In this document: positions 54,101 to 64,000 of the stretch, in pieces | Layout of the letters: each line of letters opens with the position of its first letter | How positions within the stretch are numbered: position 1 is the first letter of the stretch | DNA from: Tribonema minus | Lineage: Eukaryota; Sar; Xanthophyceae; Tribonematales; Tribonemataceae | Assembly: GCA_017506865.1 (NCBI GenBank) | Contig: JAFCMP010000531.1 | Span: 372,001 to 436,000 of the forward strand | Length of the DNA: 64,000 nt | Direction of reading: 5' to 3' | Position numbers and translations under genes: made by a program | The notes under the pieces: generated by a model | The model's input: only the letters and a program-made list of their open reading frames with translations | Databases searched by the model: none | What the model was told of the DNA's origin: nothing

Positions 54101-57100
54101 ATCACATCTGGCGGGTACAGCGTTCATTGCGTGATACAATGCCTAACGAGCGGCATGTAGGCACATGCATATGAATGCTCACGCTAATGGTCCATCTTCG
54201 CACCTGCAGGTAGAGAGCTGGGCCATCAAGCTCCGCCCCCCTCCCTGCCCCCCGCCCCCTGCCTGCCCCCTTGGCCGCTGGCTTCGCTGCCCCCTGCTCT
54301 GCACTCAATGCTGCACCGGGGCTTGGCCCCGTGTAGCTGAGCTCCCCGTCGTCAATGAAGCTGTCGTCCGTGTCGTAGTTCGCATCGACAGCATCCTGCA
54401 ATGCGTGTCAGTGATAACAAGGGGGCAGTTGATGCTCAGCACAACGGTCATAGAGGCAGCACGCAATGGGGATGATCAGCTGCTGTGTCCTGGGCATGCT
54501 ACTGTACATGAGCGCTACAATCCGCAGCGCGGATCATGCTGGTTCAGACTTGCTATTAACATGACAACCTGATCAAGCAGCATTGCCCCATATCTGAAAA
54601 ACAATGCGCATTGCGCAGGGTGCGGTACACACGGCAGAAGGCAGCGCCTCTCAAACACTGGTTCCCAAACAGTACAGCAAACAGTACAGTACTTGAACCA
54701 GCCGCAGGCCCAGTGCCATGCGTCCCCCTCTCACCTCATCGTCGTCGCCGTCGCCGCAGTCGCTGCCGCTCAACGCGGCCTCATCGTCCACGAGCATACG
54801 GTACACGCGGGGGTCCAGAGGCGCCTCATCGCGCGCGCGCTTCCGCCCCTTCTTTGCCCCCCCACCCCCCACGCCCCCCTCCCCCCCGCCCCCTGCCCCC
54901 CGCCCCCCCCGCGCCTCCTGCGCTTCCTCAGCACCTTGGGCCCCTCACGCGGCGTCGGCGTCTTCAGCGCCGACCACGCGCAGCCCGGCGTCGCGCCATC
55001 AGCAGCGCTCGCCGCTGCCTCCGCTGCCGCCGCCGCCGCTGCGCAGGGCGTCGCGGCGGCAGCGCACGAGAGGACGGGCGGCGGCGGCGGCGCGGAGAGC
55101 GCGCTCGCGGGCTGCGTGAGCTGAGACATGAGCACGGCGCCCGCGCGGCGCTTCAGCTTGTTGTGCTGGGGCCTGGGAGTCAGCAGCTCCATCGCGCTGC
55201 CGCCGCCGCCGCCGCCGCCGCTGCCGCCGCAGCTGCTGCTGAACGGCGGCTTGGGGACGTCGATCTGCAGCGCTGAGGGCGCGCCTGTCGTCGGGGCGTA
55301 ACTGCCGTGCTGAGCGCTGAGCACGCGGCGCACGGCGGCGACCAGGGCTGCGCGCCTGCCTGCAACGCGCGCGCCGAGATTTGCTAGCGCCATGTCGCAC
55401 AGCTCCGCGGCGGTGGGTGGCTCTCCCGCAGACATGCCGAGCAGCAGCAGGCGCACCGCTTCTTCCAGGTCCGCGCCACCGTCATCGGCAGCGGTGGCGT
55501 GGTCGGGGTCTGCTGGCTCCGGGGCGGTGTCGTCGTCGCCGGCTGCGCACATTGTGAAACGGAATTGCATGCTTATGGGTGTGGTGTTTGATGGATGGTA
55601 TTTGCCAGTGTTCGTAGGCACCGCTGCCCATTGTAGAAGTGTGTGCAAGGTGTCAAAAGTCCACCTGTTTCACGAGAAAAGCATGCTGCCCACGAATGCT
55701 GCCTGCTCACAGCAGGAATAGTGCATATGATTCAGGTGGCAAGATGTGGCAACATGCACGCCTGGCAACGTGATGCGACATCAAGGTCAAATCCTGCGGT
55801 GCAGACCTTGCTGCGTCACGCAATGAGGTCACCGCCTGGTGAGGCGCAACGCACAGTGCAGCATGCAATGCTTGAAGTTGAAGTTGACTTTGACAGCAAT
55901 GATACATGCTTCGCAATCGCCGTGCGGACATCAGCACACATCAACCTCCTATTCAACTCATGAATGCGCAAGAACGCATGCATCCTACACACACGCCGCT
56001 CACCGCGCGCTGCAGCAGCCGCCGCCAGACGCAGCGCCCTGCGGCGCTTGCGCGAGTGGTTGACGCAGTACAGAACGTAACTGCCAGTGGGGCTCTCGCG
56101 CGCGCTCTCCAGCAGGTAGTCGTGTTCGCGCGCGCACTGCGGGTGCGCGCCGTTGGCGCAGCCGGCCACGCAGCAGAGGACGACGGCGCCGCCGCGCGAC
56201 AGGCACACCTGCGGCCGCGGTTAGGGTTAGGGTCAGGGGTAGAGTGACCTGGGATGAAGTGCCGTAGCAGTGTCAGGGTATGCGCCCTTCTTAGGGTTAG
56301 GGTTAGGCTGCTGGAGGGACTGCCGCGCGCGGAAGAGCTCTCATGTGAGGAAACATGCGGAACCACTACGTGTGAGAGACGTTCCCCACTGACATCCCAT
56401 GCATTACTGTACAGCAAATTCAGAGTTCCGCATTGTTGTTGAAGGTATCTTAGCGCCGTTGTGTCGCTGCATCATGCCAGCAGAGCCAGCACCGCAGCGG
56501 ATTGGCCTCATGGCTGTATTAGGGTTAGGAAAAGTGATAGGCACAGCAAGTCCATCACTGCACATTCTGACTGTTCTCAGGAGCAGTACTTCACTGTTTA
56601 GGGTCAGCAACGTAGAAGAAGGTCCGGCATAGACCAGCATCATTGCTGGTCACACACTGCGCACAAGCTGCACTCTCAACGCATGTGGATGCTCTTGCTC
56701 ACTTGACGACACATCAGCTGCTGATTCGGTGTGCGCCTGTATCCTATGCCTGAATCTGCTGTTGCACTAAGAATATTGACTTGAATCAGCAGTGGCAATG
56801 CAGCGCAATACCACAAAGCACAGCACGATGGCCCGCGCACTGTGCTACCCAAAGCACAATGCTATGTATGAACACCTGAAGGAGTTGCTGCTGAGCCAAC
56901 ATGAGACAGAAGTGTTGAAGTTGATGAATACACCATTGCAGTTAATGATACACCATTGCTGATCATTGGCAACAGCATGAGCGCTCAGCACCATGCACGT
57001 ACCAGGCACTTGGCCTTGCGGTCTGGGTTGAGACGGCTGTGGTGCAGGGGCGCCATTGTCTCATGGTCCACCCCCACTTCAGGCGTCCTGCAGAGGCAAC

Positions 57101-60100
57101 AACGTCAGATTGAATGTTGGCAATGTTGAAATGAAGACAAGAAGTACTATGCCCCCAAGACAAGACTGGCATTGAAAGCTCTTGCATTGACAGGAACAGC
57201 GCTTGTTCAAGTGCAGGAAGGGACCCGCTTGACTCAAGTTACAGGCACAGCACCCACCGCCTCTGGCAAGAGAGAGAGAGAGGGTATTCCCATGCCACAA
57301 AAACAATAGCAACAACCTTAGGGTTAGGGTTAGGGTTTGAACCCTAACCCTAACCCTAACTTTAACCCCTGCTTGTTGGCGACACGTAACGGTGTGGGTG
57401 TAGCATTACGATGACCAAGTCAGCTCCATGAATCTACTTAGGCCAGAAAGATGTAGTGTCGCAGGTTACGCCGTGAACAATCACCTACAGTGTAGGTACA
57501 GTAGACAAAGCTGAATATTTCATGGAAAGAAGTATTTACTTGCGATGTTTTGTACCCCACCTGGTGGCAAATACTGGACTGTGAACACCCGCATGCACAA
57601 GACACTTGTGTGGGAGTTGCGCAACAATGACCAAGTCAGCTTTTGGGATGTAGGCCAGAAGGATAGGCCAGAACGATGTAGTGTCACCAGTCACACCGTA
57701 AACCATCATCTACAGTGTCAGTAGACAAAACAGCATACTTCAATGAAGTCGATTTACTTGCAATGTCTTGTGCTTCACCTACTTGGTAGTGGCAAATACT
57801 GGAATCTGAGTATCGGCGTGCACAACCAAAGAACGCAGCATTCAGCGCATATTGACAAAATTCTCGAAAATCCTTGCATCATATCATACGGATTCTCTGA
57901 CGCTCATGTGACGTTGGACAGCGTGGGGAGTACCTGGCACAAAGACTGTGGTCTTAGCAGCCAGAGGTACACAAGTACTTTTGGAGTACATCGCATGGAA
58001 GACCTCGCTTCCGATGCACTGATTGGAACAGAGTGGTTCAATTGCGATAAATGCGTTGCGTGAACAGAATGATACACGGCATTCCGCCAGACTACAAGGT
58101 GTCGTGACGGGCCATTCGCTGGGTGCGAGCACTGCCAGGGCAGTATCGAACAACCCGCGCGTGGATATCATTGATAACATACATCGCACCTATCATAAGC
58201 GCAAGCGTAGGTTATACCACACACTAACACCCACCCATCTGCATCACATCATAACATACATGACGCATCGCACCTATCAGAATGCGCAAGCGATGTAAAC
58301 CACGCAAGATCATACCACACACTACACACACCCATCTCGATGCACACGCGACGATGAAGCACACTCAACCATGACAACACCCTCCACTCACCACAGCGCG
58401 CACGTGATGTGCGCCAGCGCACGCCGCCCCTCGCCCTCCCCCTCCGCCGCCGCCTCCCACTTCAGCGCGCCATCCGTCCCCGTGCACAGGCAGCACGCAA
58501 AGCGCGCCCCGTCCCCATCCGCGCGCCCGCCCCCTCCCGCAACGCATGCCTCGCACAGCCATCGCCCCTGCTGCGGCGGCGCGCCGTAGCACGCGGCGTG
58601 CACCGCCAGCCCGCAGCGCTCGCCGTCGCACAGCAGCAGGGGGTTGTCGCCCCCCCCGCCTTCCACGGCGCACACGGCGCACGCGGCGTCATCCGCGCTG
58701 CGGCGCGCGGCGCGGTAGCGGCTGGCGGCGGCACGCAGCCGCGGCGCAGCGCCGCCGCTGACGGCGGCGCCCGCGCCGCTGCCCCACGGGCGCGTGAACG
58801 CCGCGTCCGCGTCCGCGTCGCTGCCGCTGCCGCCGCCGCCGTTGTCCGGACACGCATCCGATAGCGCTGCGTCGCTGGCAGCGTCGCGGTGGGCTGCGTC
58901 GTCCGCCGGCGGCGCGGCGGCGGAGGCTGCAGCAGCGAATGCGTTGACGTTGGCGGCAACGGGGGCGGTGTGGGCTGCAGCGGTTGCTGGCGTTGAGTCT
59001 CCAGGGCGCTCTGCGCTGCCTGCGGTTCTGCTGTTGCCGCCATGCGCAGCCTGCGGAGAGTGGCGGGTAGATGAAGCGCACACGCCGCCTGTCCCTGCAG
59101 CGGCGTCAGCTCCAGCACCGCCGCGGCAGATAGTAGCGCCGCCGAAAAAGGGCGACAGGACCGGTGCCGCCTCAGAGTCCGGCTCCGCAGCTTGCGGCGG
59201 AGGCTCGTCAGGTGCCGCGTTGGTGTCGGCAGCGCGTAGCGCAGCTGCCACAGAAGGCATGGCTGCCTCATGCTCCGGCCGCCCCGCCGCCGCCGCCGCA
59301 GAGTCCTCACCAGCAGCGCTTACAGGCTGCCAGTGTACAGAAGACGAAGGAGCTGAAACAGCAGCAGCGAGCGGCAGAGTCGGCGGCGCAGGCAGTGTGG
59401 CCCGCTGGCACCGGCGCCGCTTGCCCGACGCTGCAGCGCCTGTAGCGCCAGTGGCGCCGGCGCTGCTGCCGACGCTGTCCGCCTTGGGCAGGAAGGATGA
59501 AATGGTGGGGAACAGGTCGGCAACTTCGTCTGCATCGCCCTGACTCTGGGACTGCAGCTGGCTCCACGACCATCCATCCGCCCCCGCAACATCCCCGCCG
59601 CTGTCCCCTTGCTCAAGCAATGCTTCCATGGCTAGTGCGGGCCGGCTGTGCTGCAAATCGATTGCCGCGGCCGCTGCTGCCGATGTGTCTATAGGAGCCG
59701 CGGCGCTAGCGGCAGCAGAGTCTTCTAGCACTGCGCCGTCTGCAGCGGCGGCGGCGTGTGAGGCAGGCGCTGCCGCCTCTACCGCCGCTGCCGCCGCCGT
59801 TGTGTCAGCTGCAGCACCTGCGGCGGCACCGGCAGCTCCACAAGGTGACGTGCCGGCGTCGGCTTCCGCCGAGGCGGGCGGAAGAGGCGCTGCCGCTGCG
59901 GAACCAACGACTGGCACGGCGGCTGCGTCTGCTGCTGCTGCGGCGGCACCTGCTGCCGCTGCTGCGGCAGCTGAGGCAGGCGCAGCGCTTGATGGAGCGT
60001 CACCATGCACGCACACAGCAGCGCTAGCATCAGCGGCTCCTGCGCAACAGAGCATGTTTGCCGGTGATTTCGGCAACATCATCCTGCCATTATCGCCGGC

Positions 60101-63100
60101 TGAGACCGTCTCCGCGTGATCACTGGCGCCTGGAAGCGGCGACACCTCCCCAGGCAGGTCTACAACTGCGCCATCGGCGGCAGGCGCCGCTTCCCCTATA
60201 CGCTCAACAGCGCTGTCTTCCGCCCCCCCATAGTGCATGATGCCCACCCCCCCATACTCCGAGTCCCAGCCACCGCCGTCCCCCCAGTCATCTTGACAAC
60301 CAATAGGGGACAGAGGCTCAGGGATGGGGGATAGGGATTGGGGGCTGGCAGCCTCGGCGAGCGCTGCTGCTGGAGGGCTGCCAGTCGGCGGCGACGCGGG
60401 GCGCGTGACGCCGCACGTGCGGCAGCGCGCGCGGCTCCTGCGGTACGAGTTGCCGCACTGCGCGCACGCCCACTTGTCCTCGCCCCCTGGCGCCGCCGCC
60501 GTTGTCGATGCCGCTGCCGCTGCTGCTGCGCCCGCAGCGCCGGCAGCTGTCGACTGAGCACTGGCGGCCTCCGGGCGCGCATCCACAACGCTCAGCAATG
60601 GCGGAGCGTCCCCCGCGCCATCCATCGCGCCCCTCGACGGCGATTTTGGAGCTGCGCCTTCGCCTGGAGATCGCAGATCCACTACCGCCAAAGCGTCCGC
60701 CGCGCCCGCAGCTGCATGCTGTTGACCGGGGCGCGCCGAGCAGACGGACGAGGGGCTACTGCAGTCGCTGCCGCCGCCGTCGTCTGTCGCTGCAGCAGCA
60801 CGGCGCGAACTGGCACTTCCAGCGCCTCCGCGCTCGGCACACCGTCGCGTGACACTGGCGGTGGCGCGCAGAAATGGCGCATCGGCGACAGCAGGCAGCA
60901 GCTGTTGCGCTGCTGCCATTGGCGCCGCCGCCGCCGCTGCCGTCGGCGCCTCGGTCGGCGATGCCGGTGACGGCAGCAGCGACGGCGCCTGTGATTGCGG
61001 CGGTGCAGCAGCCCCGCAAGCGCTGCCGCCGGAGGCGGCGTGGCGGCGCTCCGCTCCGCACATGCCGCACGCGCTCTTGCCCGCCAGCACACGCAGGCCG
61101 CAGACGCACTGCCACCGCTCGGGGCAGGGCAACACGTTGCGCGCCGCGCTTTTCTGCTGAGCACTGCCGTGGTGAGCATCGCCGCGCCGCGCTGCTGCTG
61201 TGCCTTCCGAGCGTGCCGCGTCCGCGCCGCCGGCGCCGCCGCCGCTGCCGCCGCCGCCGGGCGATCGGTCGCCGCCGTTACGAACCAGCCGCTTCTTGCG
61301 CAGCGCTGCTGGCGCGGCAGGCTTGCCCTTGGCGCGTTGATCCCTGGCAGTGGTGGACTCGAACACGTCAGCGTCCGAGTCGCTGTCGGAATCTGATGAC
61401 TCTATGTTGATGGCGCGCTGCCGCGGCTTGTTGAGGCTCGTGAAGCGCTTGATGCTGGGCTTGCGCGCCGCCGCTGCTTTGCCCCCCTCCGCGCCCCCCT
61501 CCTCCTCTTGAAGTTCGTACTGCAGCAGGAGACGCTCCATGTCGGCCGGCGCGTACAGCGTCTGCGGGGTGCGCAGAGGCAGGTGGTGCGTGTGTCAGCG
61601 GCATGGTGGTATGGGCAGTGAGGATGTCATGTGCACGCGCAAGTTCACACACAGAAACACATCCTGCAACAAAATACAATGTTGAACATACATGATGCTG
61701 CAAACAGACCTGAAGTTGGTTCGCAAACAGCACATGGCGCCGTGTAGGTTGGCAGACGAGGCGTGAAGGACACATAAGCTGTTTGAATGCTGGCCCCCTT
61801 GTCATTCCTACAATGTTGCGATACCACTGGGTGCGTCATGTATAAATCACCTGCAGAAGCCCTGCGGCTCCCATTGTAAAAAAAGCGCAATCATCGTTTC
61901 AGCCAGATGGTTGGCATGAACTGCAACAACTTTTGTGAACGTCAACACACACACACTGGTCTGAACCTCAACAAGCCGGCATGAACCTTCAAAAGCATGA
62001 CATGCAACTTAAACAAAATCTGGTGGAGAGTCACCCACATCCCACTCCTTGTTGGCGATGAAGACGCGCATGTCCAGCAGGGCAGTGCTCCGCAGGGACA
62101 TGGGCACCGCGTGTGTGCGGCAGCGCTCCTGCTGTGCGAGCCAGCCGTACCCCGCATCGAGCTTGGGGGCCCCCCGATCATCGCTGTAGTCCTCCTGCAC
62201 AGTGTAGATGTGTGTAGGTCACAACACGGCAGTGAGAATAGGGGTCGCAAAGCCCTGACAGGAAGGCTTGAAGCGAAATACCGCTTCAGGGAAGAAGCGG
62301 TATTATGCTGTGGTGAATGCCTTTGCAGGTGCGTGGTTTAGAATACTGGAACTCGAGGCAGGCAAGCTAGGGGGGGGGTGATTGAGAGTTTATGTAACCC
62401 ATGTACAGCGCCATTTCATGCCATAGGCAAACCACCAACACCGTTCCCCTTGCATTTACAGCCAGTGAGAGCAAGACATCTGCTGTCAAACAAAACATCA
62501 TCCCTTGCGCCATGACAGCAAGGGCGAAAAAGCTAAGCAGGAGCATCCTGGACCCGCACTGCAATGACCTCTCAGAGTGCACTGACACTTTAGGCTTTGA
62601 ATGAGCCTCTTTTGCCCCCCTCCCCCTGCACGCCCCCCTGTCCCTCATGCACACAACACAAGTACAGCGTGCCTCAAGCACATCACATGAGTATTATGAG
62701 CTCCTGCCATCACACTGATGCACTGCCATCAAGGGAGCCTAGACCGCCTTGCTGCATCGCACAATTCAGCGCCCAAACTTCACTCAAACAAACATACCTT
62801 CAGGAGCCTCACTTCACAGAAGTACATACCTTCAAGACCCTCATTTCAGCGGCCGTGAGCCGCCAGTCCTCCTCCTCAGCGTCATCCTTGGACCGCCCCC
62901 CCACCCCCGCCTTCCCCTTCGTCTTCGCCTTCCCCCTGCCAGGCTTGTACCCCCCCACCTGGCTCAGCCGGTACTCGTCTATCACCATCTCCCTCTGCAC
63001 CATCTCCGGCTGTATATAGCGCGGTATCATGCGCTCGCTGCTCTTGATCTGCAGCTCGAACTGCCCTGAGCGGGCCTGCAGCGCCTTGGTGATGTGACGC

Positions 63101-63919
63101 GATTTGGAGCCGCTGCCCTTGAGCTTGGCCTCCTCTGACCCCTGGCGTAACACGCAGCGCGTCGTCGCGAGAGGGATCGGGAGAGGTGCACCGATGACAT
63201 CAGCTGCGTGCGCGCGCTGCAGCTGATACAAGTTCAACTTCAGCTTCAACATCGACCTCACTGTTGAGGTAGTCCAACTTCATGTTGAACACCAACGTAG
63301 AGGCGGGTGGTTAATGAGCCCGGTGCATCAGACCGGTGCGCGTGAGCGCAGATGATAGTGATGCTCACAGGATGCTCGGGCGGTAGTGACTAGGCAATCG
63401 CATCTACTACCATGTGTTGAGCACGTGTTTGCTGACATTGCTTGCGAGCGCAGAGCAATTGCAAATTATGCATGCAGTGGCAAGTTGCGTCATGGTCCAT
63501 GAGTGAGGCAGCGTCAGGCATGGGACAGATCGAAGCCGCTACTTGAAGCGTTGTCGCATAAATCATCAGAGCATATAGCTCTCTCAGCCTGAGCCGCAGC
63601 CGCACTCTGAGTCTTGTCTGCTTGCAGCACAAAGAGTGTTGGCTTCGTAGCTACCCCATGCCTCATCAACGCCATAATGTACTCCTTGTTGTGTGTATTA
63701 TCTCGGTTGCTCGGTGAAACCGCGCCCATGCCGACGATAGCCTTGACTTCTCCATATGGGCGTGATTCAAGTGTCGGGACAGACGCGGCCCGAGACTGCC
63801 AAAACCGTTACCTTGAGGTTTGAACTTGAAGTGGGTGACTCACCTCTGAGACCAGGACGACAACCCTGCCAGCGCGCTTGCGGCCCGTGCGCCCCATACG
63901 CTGCACCATGCGTACAGGG
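51116..63919 (-). CDS. FANCM/Hef-like helicase protein with zinc-finger and PHD/ePHD insert, 5' end beyond window
   Basis: FANCM-type proteins remodel stalled forks and branched DNA in the nucleus. Exons: 63919-63844, 63141-62830, 62194-62039, 61561-58392, 57087-57003, 56208-56004, 55542-54735, 54395-54204, 53708-51886, 51460-51116. Exon 1 here is superfamily-2 helicase motif VI (VRMVQRMGRTGRKRAGRVVV); next comes the typical FANCM/MPH1 post-helicase segment (ITKALQ, MIPRYIQPEM). The 3170-nt exon has two RanBP2-type fingers (WQCVCG...CGMC and WACAQCG...CRTC) and a PHD finger; an extended PHD continues through the next two exons (HITCALW, NPDRKAKCL, HPQCAREHDYLLE, YCVNHS). The last exons carry acidic SFIDDGE, a degenerate XPF/ERCC4 nuclease fold without the ERK catalytic motif, and a C-terminal HhH (VPGLTAEQARMIV). 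Two exons (55542-54735 and 53708-51886) each need one extra base, both in G/C homopolymers. About 2390 residues lie in the window. Confidence 0.85.
51666..51875 (-). repeat. Degenerate TTAGGG-type tracts in intron next to exon donor
   Basis: Several CCCTAA/CCCTAG/CCCAAC units (minus strand TTAGGG-like) fill the first 200 nt of the last intron of the FANCM-like gene, starting about 10 nt after the donor at 51886. Confidence 0.75.
53485..53492 (-). other. Apparent -1 frameshift in a C8/G8 homopolymer (FANCM-like exon)
   Basis: Upstream of this run one frame codes the conserved-looking acidic Ser/Glu segment (DACDSESSHSESESD); downstream a second frame continues for 523 codons to the splice donor. 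One extra base would join them and restore phase to both neighbouring exons. Either an undercalled homopolymer, a real mutation or a hidden small intron. Confidence 0.6.
54856..54916 (-). other. Apparent -1 frameshift in C-rich tract (FANCM-like exon)
   Basis: The frame with PTPREGPKVLRKRRRR reads into Gly repeats; the continuing protein (KKGRKRARDEAPLDPRVYRM) is in another frame. As at 53485-53492, one extra base in the poly-C/G tract would restore phase. Confidence 0.55.
56216..56312 (-). repeat. Telomere-type TTAGGG tracts upstream of an exon acceptor
   Basis: GGTTAGGGTTAGGGTCAGGGG begins 9 nt upstream (transcript sense) of the exon at 56208, and TTAGGGTTAGGGTTAGG recurs at about 56291-56307. 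They form part of the intron's polypyrimidine-rich end on the coding strand. Confidence 0.8.
57317..57358. repeat. Head-to-head telomeric palindrome (TTAGGG)3-TG-(CCCTAA)3
   Basis: Two perfect 20-bp arms, 57317-57336 and 57339-57358, of opposite telomere-type repeats meet at a TG spacer. It lies in the intron between the PHD exon and the following ePHD exon of the FANCM-like gene. Confidence 0.95.
57408..57835. repeat. Tandem duplication of about 215 bp in FANCM-like intron
   Basis: Units starting near 57409 and 57625 share ATGACCAAGTCAGCT, AGGCCAGAA, GATGTAGTGTC, CTACAGTGT, TTTACTTGC and TGGCAAATACTGGA in the same order with moderate divergence. The whole lies in the intron between 58392 and 57087. 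Confidence 0.8.
62793..62815 (-). repeat. Decoy copy of exon end and donor (FANCM-like gene)
   Basis: ACATACCTTCA followed by CCTCA-TTC at 62825-62847 (end of the exon at 62830 and its donor) recurs 32 nt further into the intron with two changes. The decoy donor AAG or GAAG|GTATGT remains good (exon-end equivalent 62798). Confidence 0.75.
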
Positions 63920-64000
63920 CTGAAGGGGCAAACACCAACCATGGAACAGCATAGCCATGGGGTGAGAGGGCGTAGATGCCATCAATCAAGCACGCAAACA

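Noticed and set aside
57317-57358. Chromosome fusion scar
   Set aside because: The orientation fits, but the palindrome is inside one intron of a phase-consistent gene, so a local insertion is the simpler explanation.
57743-58063. 106-codon frame on the + strand
   Set aside because: It lies in a FANCM-like intron over a tandem duplication, has no domain resemblance, and the sister copy does not preserve the frame.

Overview
This is nuclear DNA of a eukaryote. Coding sequence is very GC-rich, genes are split by many spliceosomal GT-AG introns, and proteins carry long Ala, Gly, Ser and Gln runs. Short telomere-type TTAGGG tracts are scattered through introns. TTAGGG (not the TTTAGGG of most green plants and algae) and an N-terminus on the leucine-pathway enzyme that looks like a signal peptide ending in an ASAF-like plastid motif both suggest an alga with a secondary plastid, possibly a photosynthetic stramenopile. 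That assignment is inference only.

Layout. 1-5.4 kb: no convincing live gene; an old tandem duplication and a decayed inverted duplication of a repeat-protein pseudogene. 5.4-22.6 kb (-): one very large trithorax/MLL-type histone H3K4 methyltransferase gene, 14 phase-consistent exons, 2877 aa (Tudor-like, PWWP, PHD fingers, bromodomain, extended PHD, FYRN, FYRC, SET, post-SET). 22.6-22.9 kb: divergent promoter. 22.9-29.3 kb (+): 2-isopropylmalate synthase, 8 exons, 613 aa. 31.4-38.0 kb (-): an unrecognised 4-exon gene whose third intron contains an intact 1402-bp hAT-type transposon with perfect TIRs and an 8-bp target duplication. 38-43.5 kb: gene-poor and duplicated. 43.5-46.2 kb (-): intronless Dph6-type diphthine-ammonia ligase with two RidA domains, divergent from a phosducin-like PDCL3 gene (+, 46.5-48.0 kb). 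48.5-49.7 kb (+): NicO/UreH-like membrane protein. 51.1 to beyond 63.9 kb (-): the 3' part of a giant FANCM/Hef-like gene.

Two things stand out. First, the FANCM-like gene contains, between its helicase core and its XPF-like/HhH tail, two RanBP2-type zinc fingers and a PHD plus extended-PHD (histone-reader) module. I know of no such architecture for FANCM. Second, in at least eleven introns the end of an exon together with its splice site is copied once or several times into the adjoining intron, leaving arrays of decoy donors or acceptors at different stages of decay. Together these suggest that introns here grow by local tandem duplication across splice junctions.

The genes do not form one pathway. 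Two are chromatin or genome-maintenance giants; the others are housekeeping (translation-factor modification, chaperone cofactor, leucine synthesis, probable metal transport). Exon models were built by eye from splice consensus, reading phase and protein family; each needs transcript confirmation.
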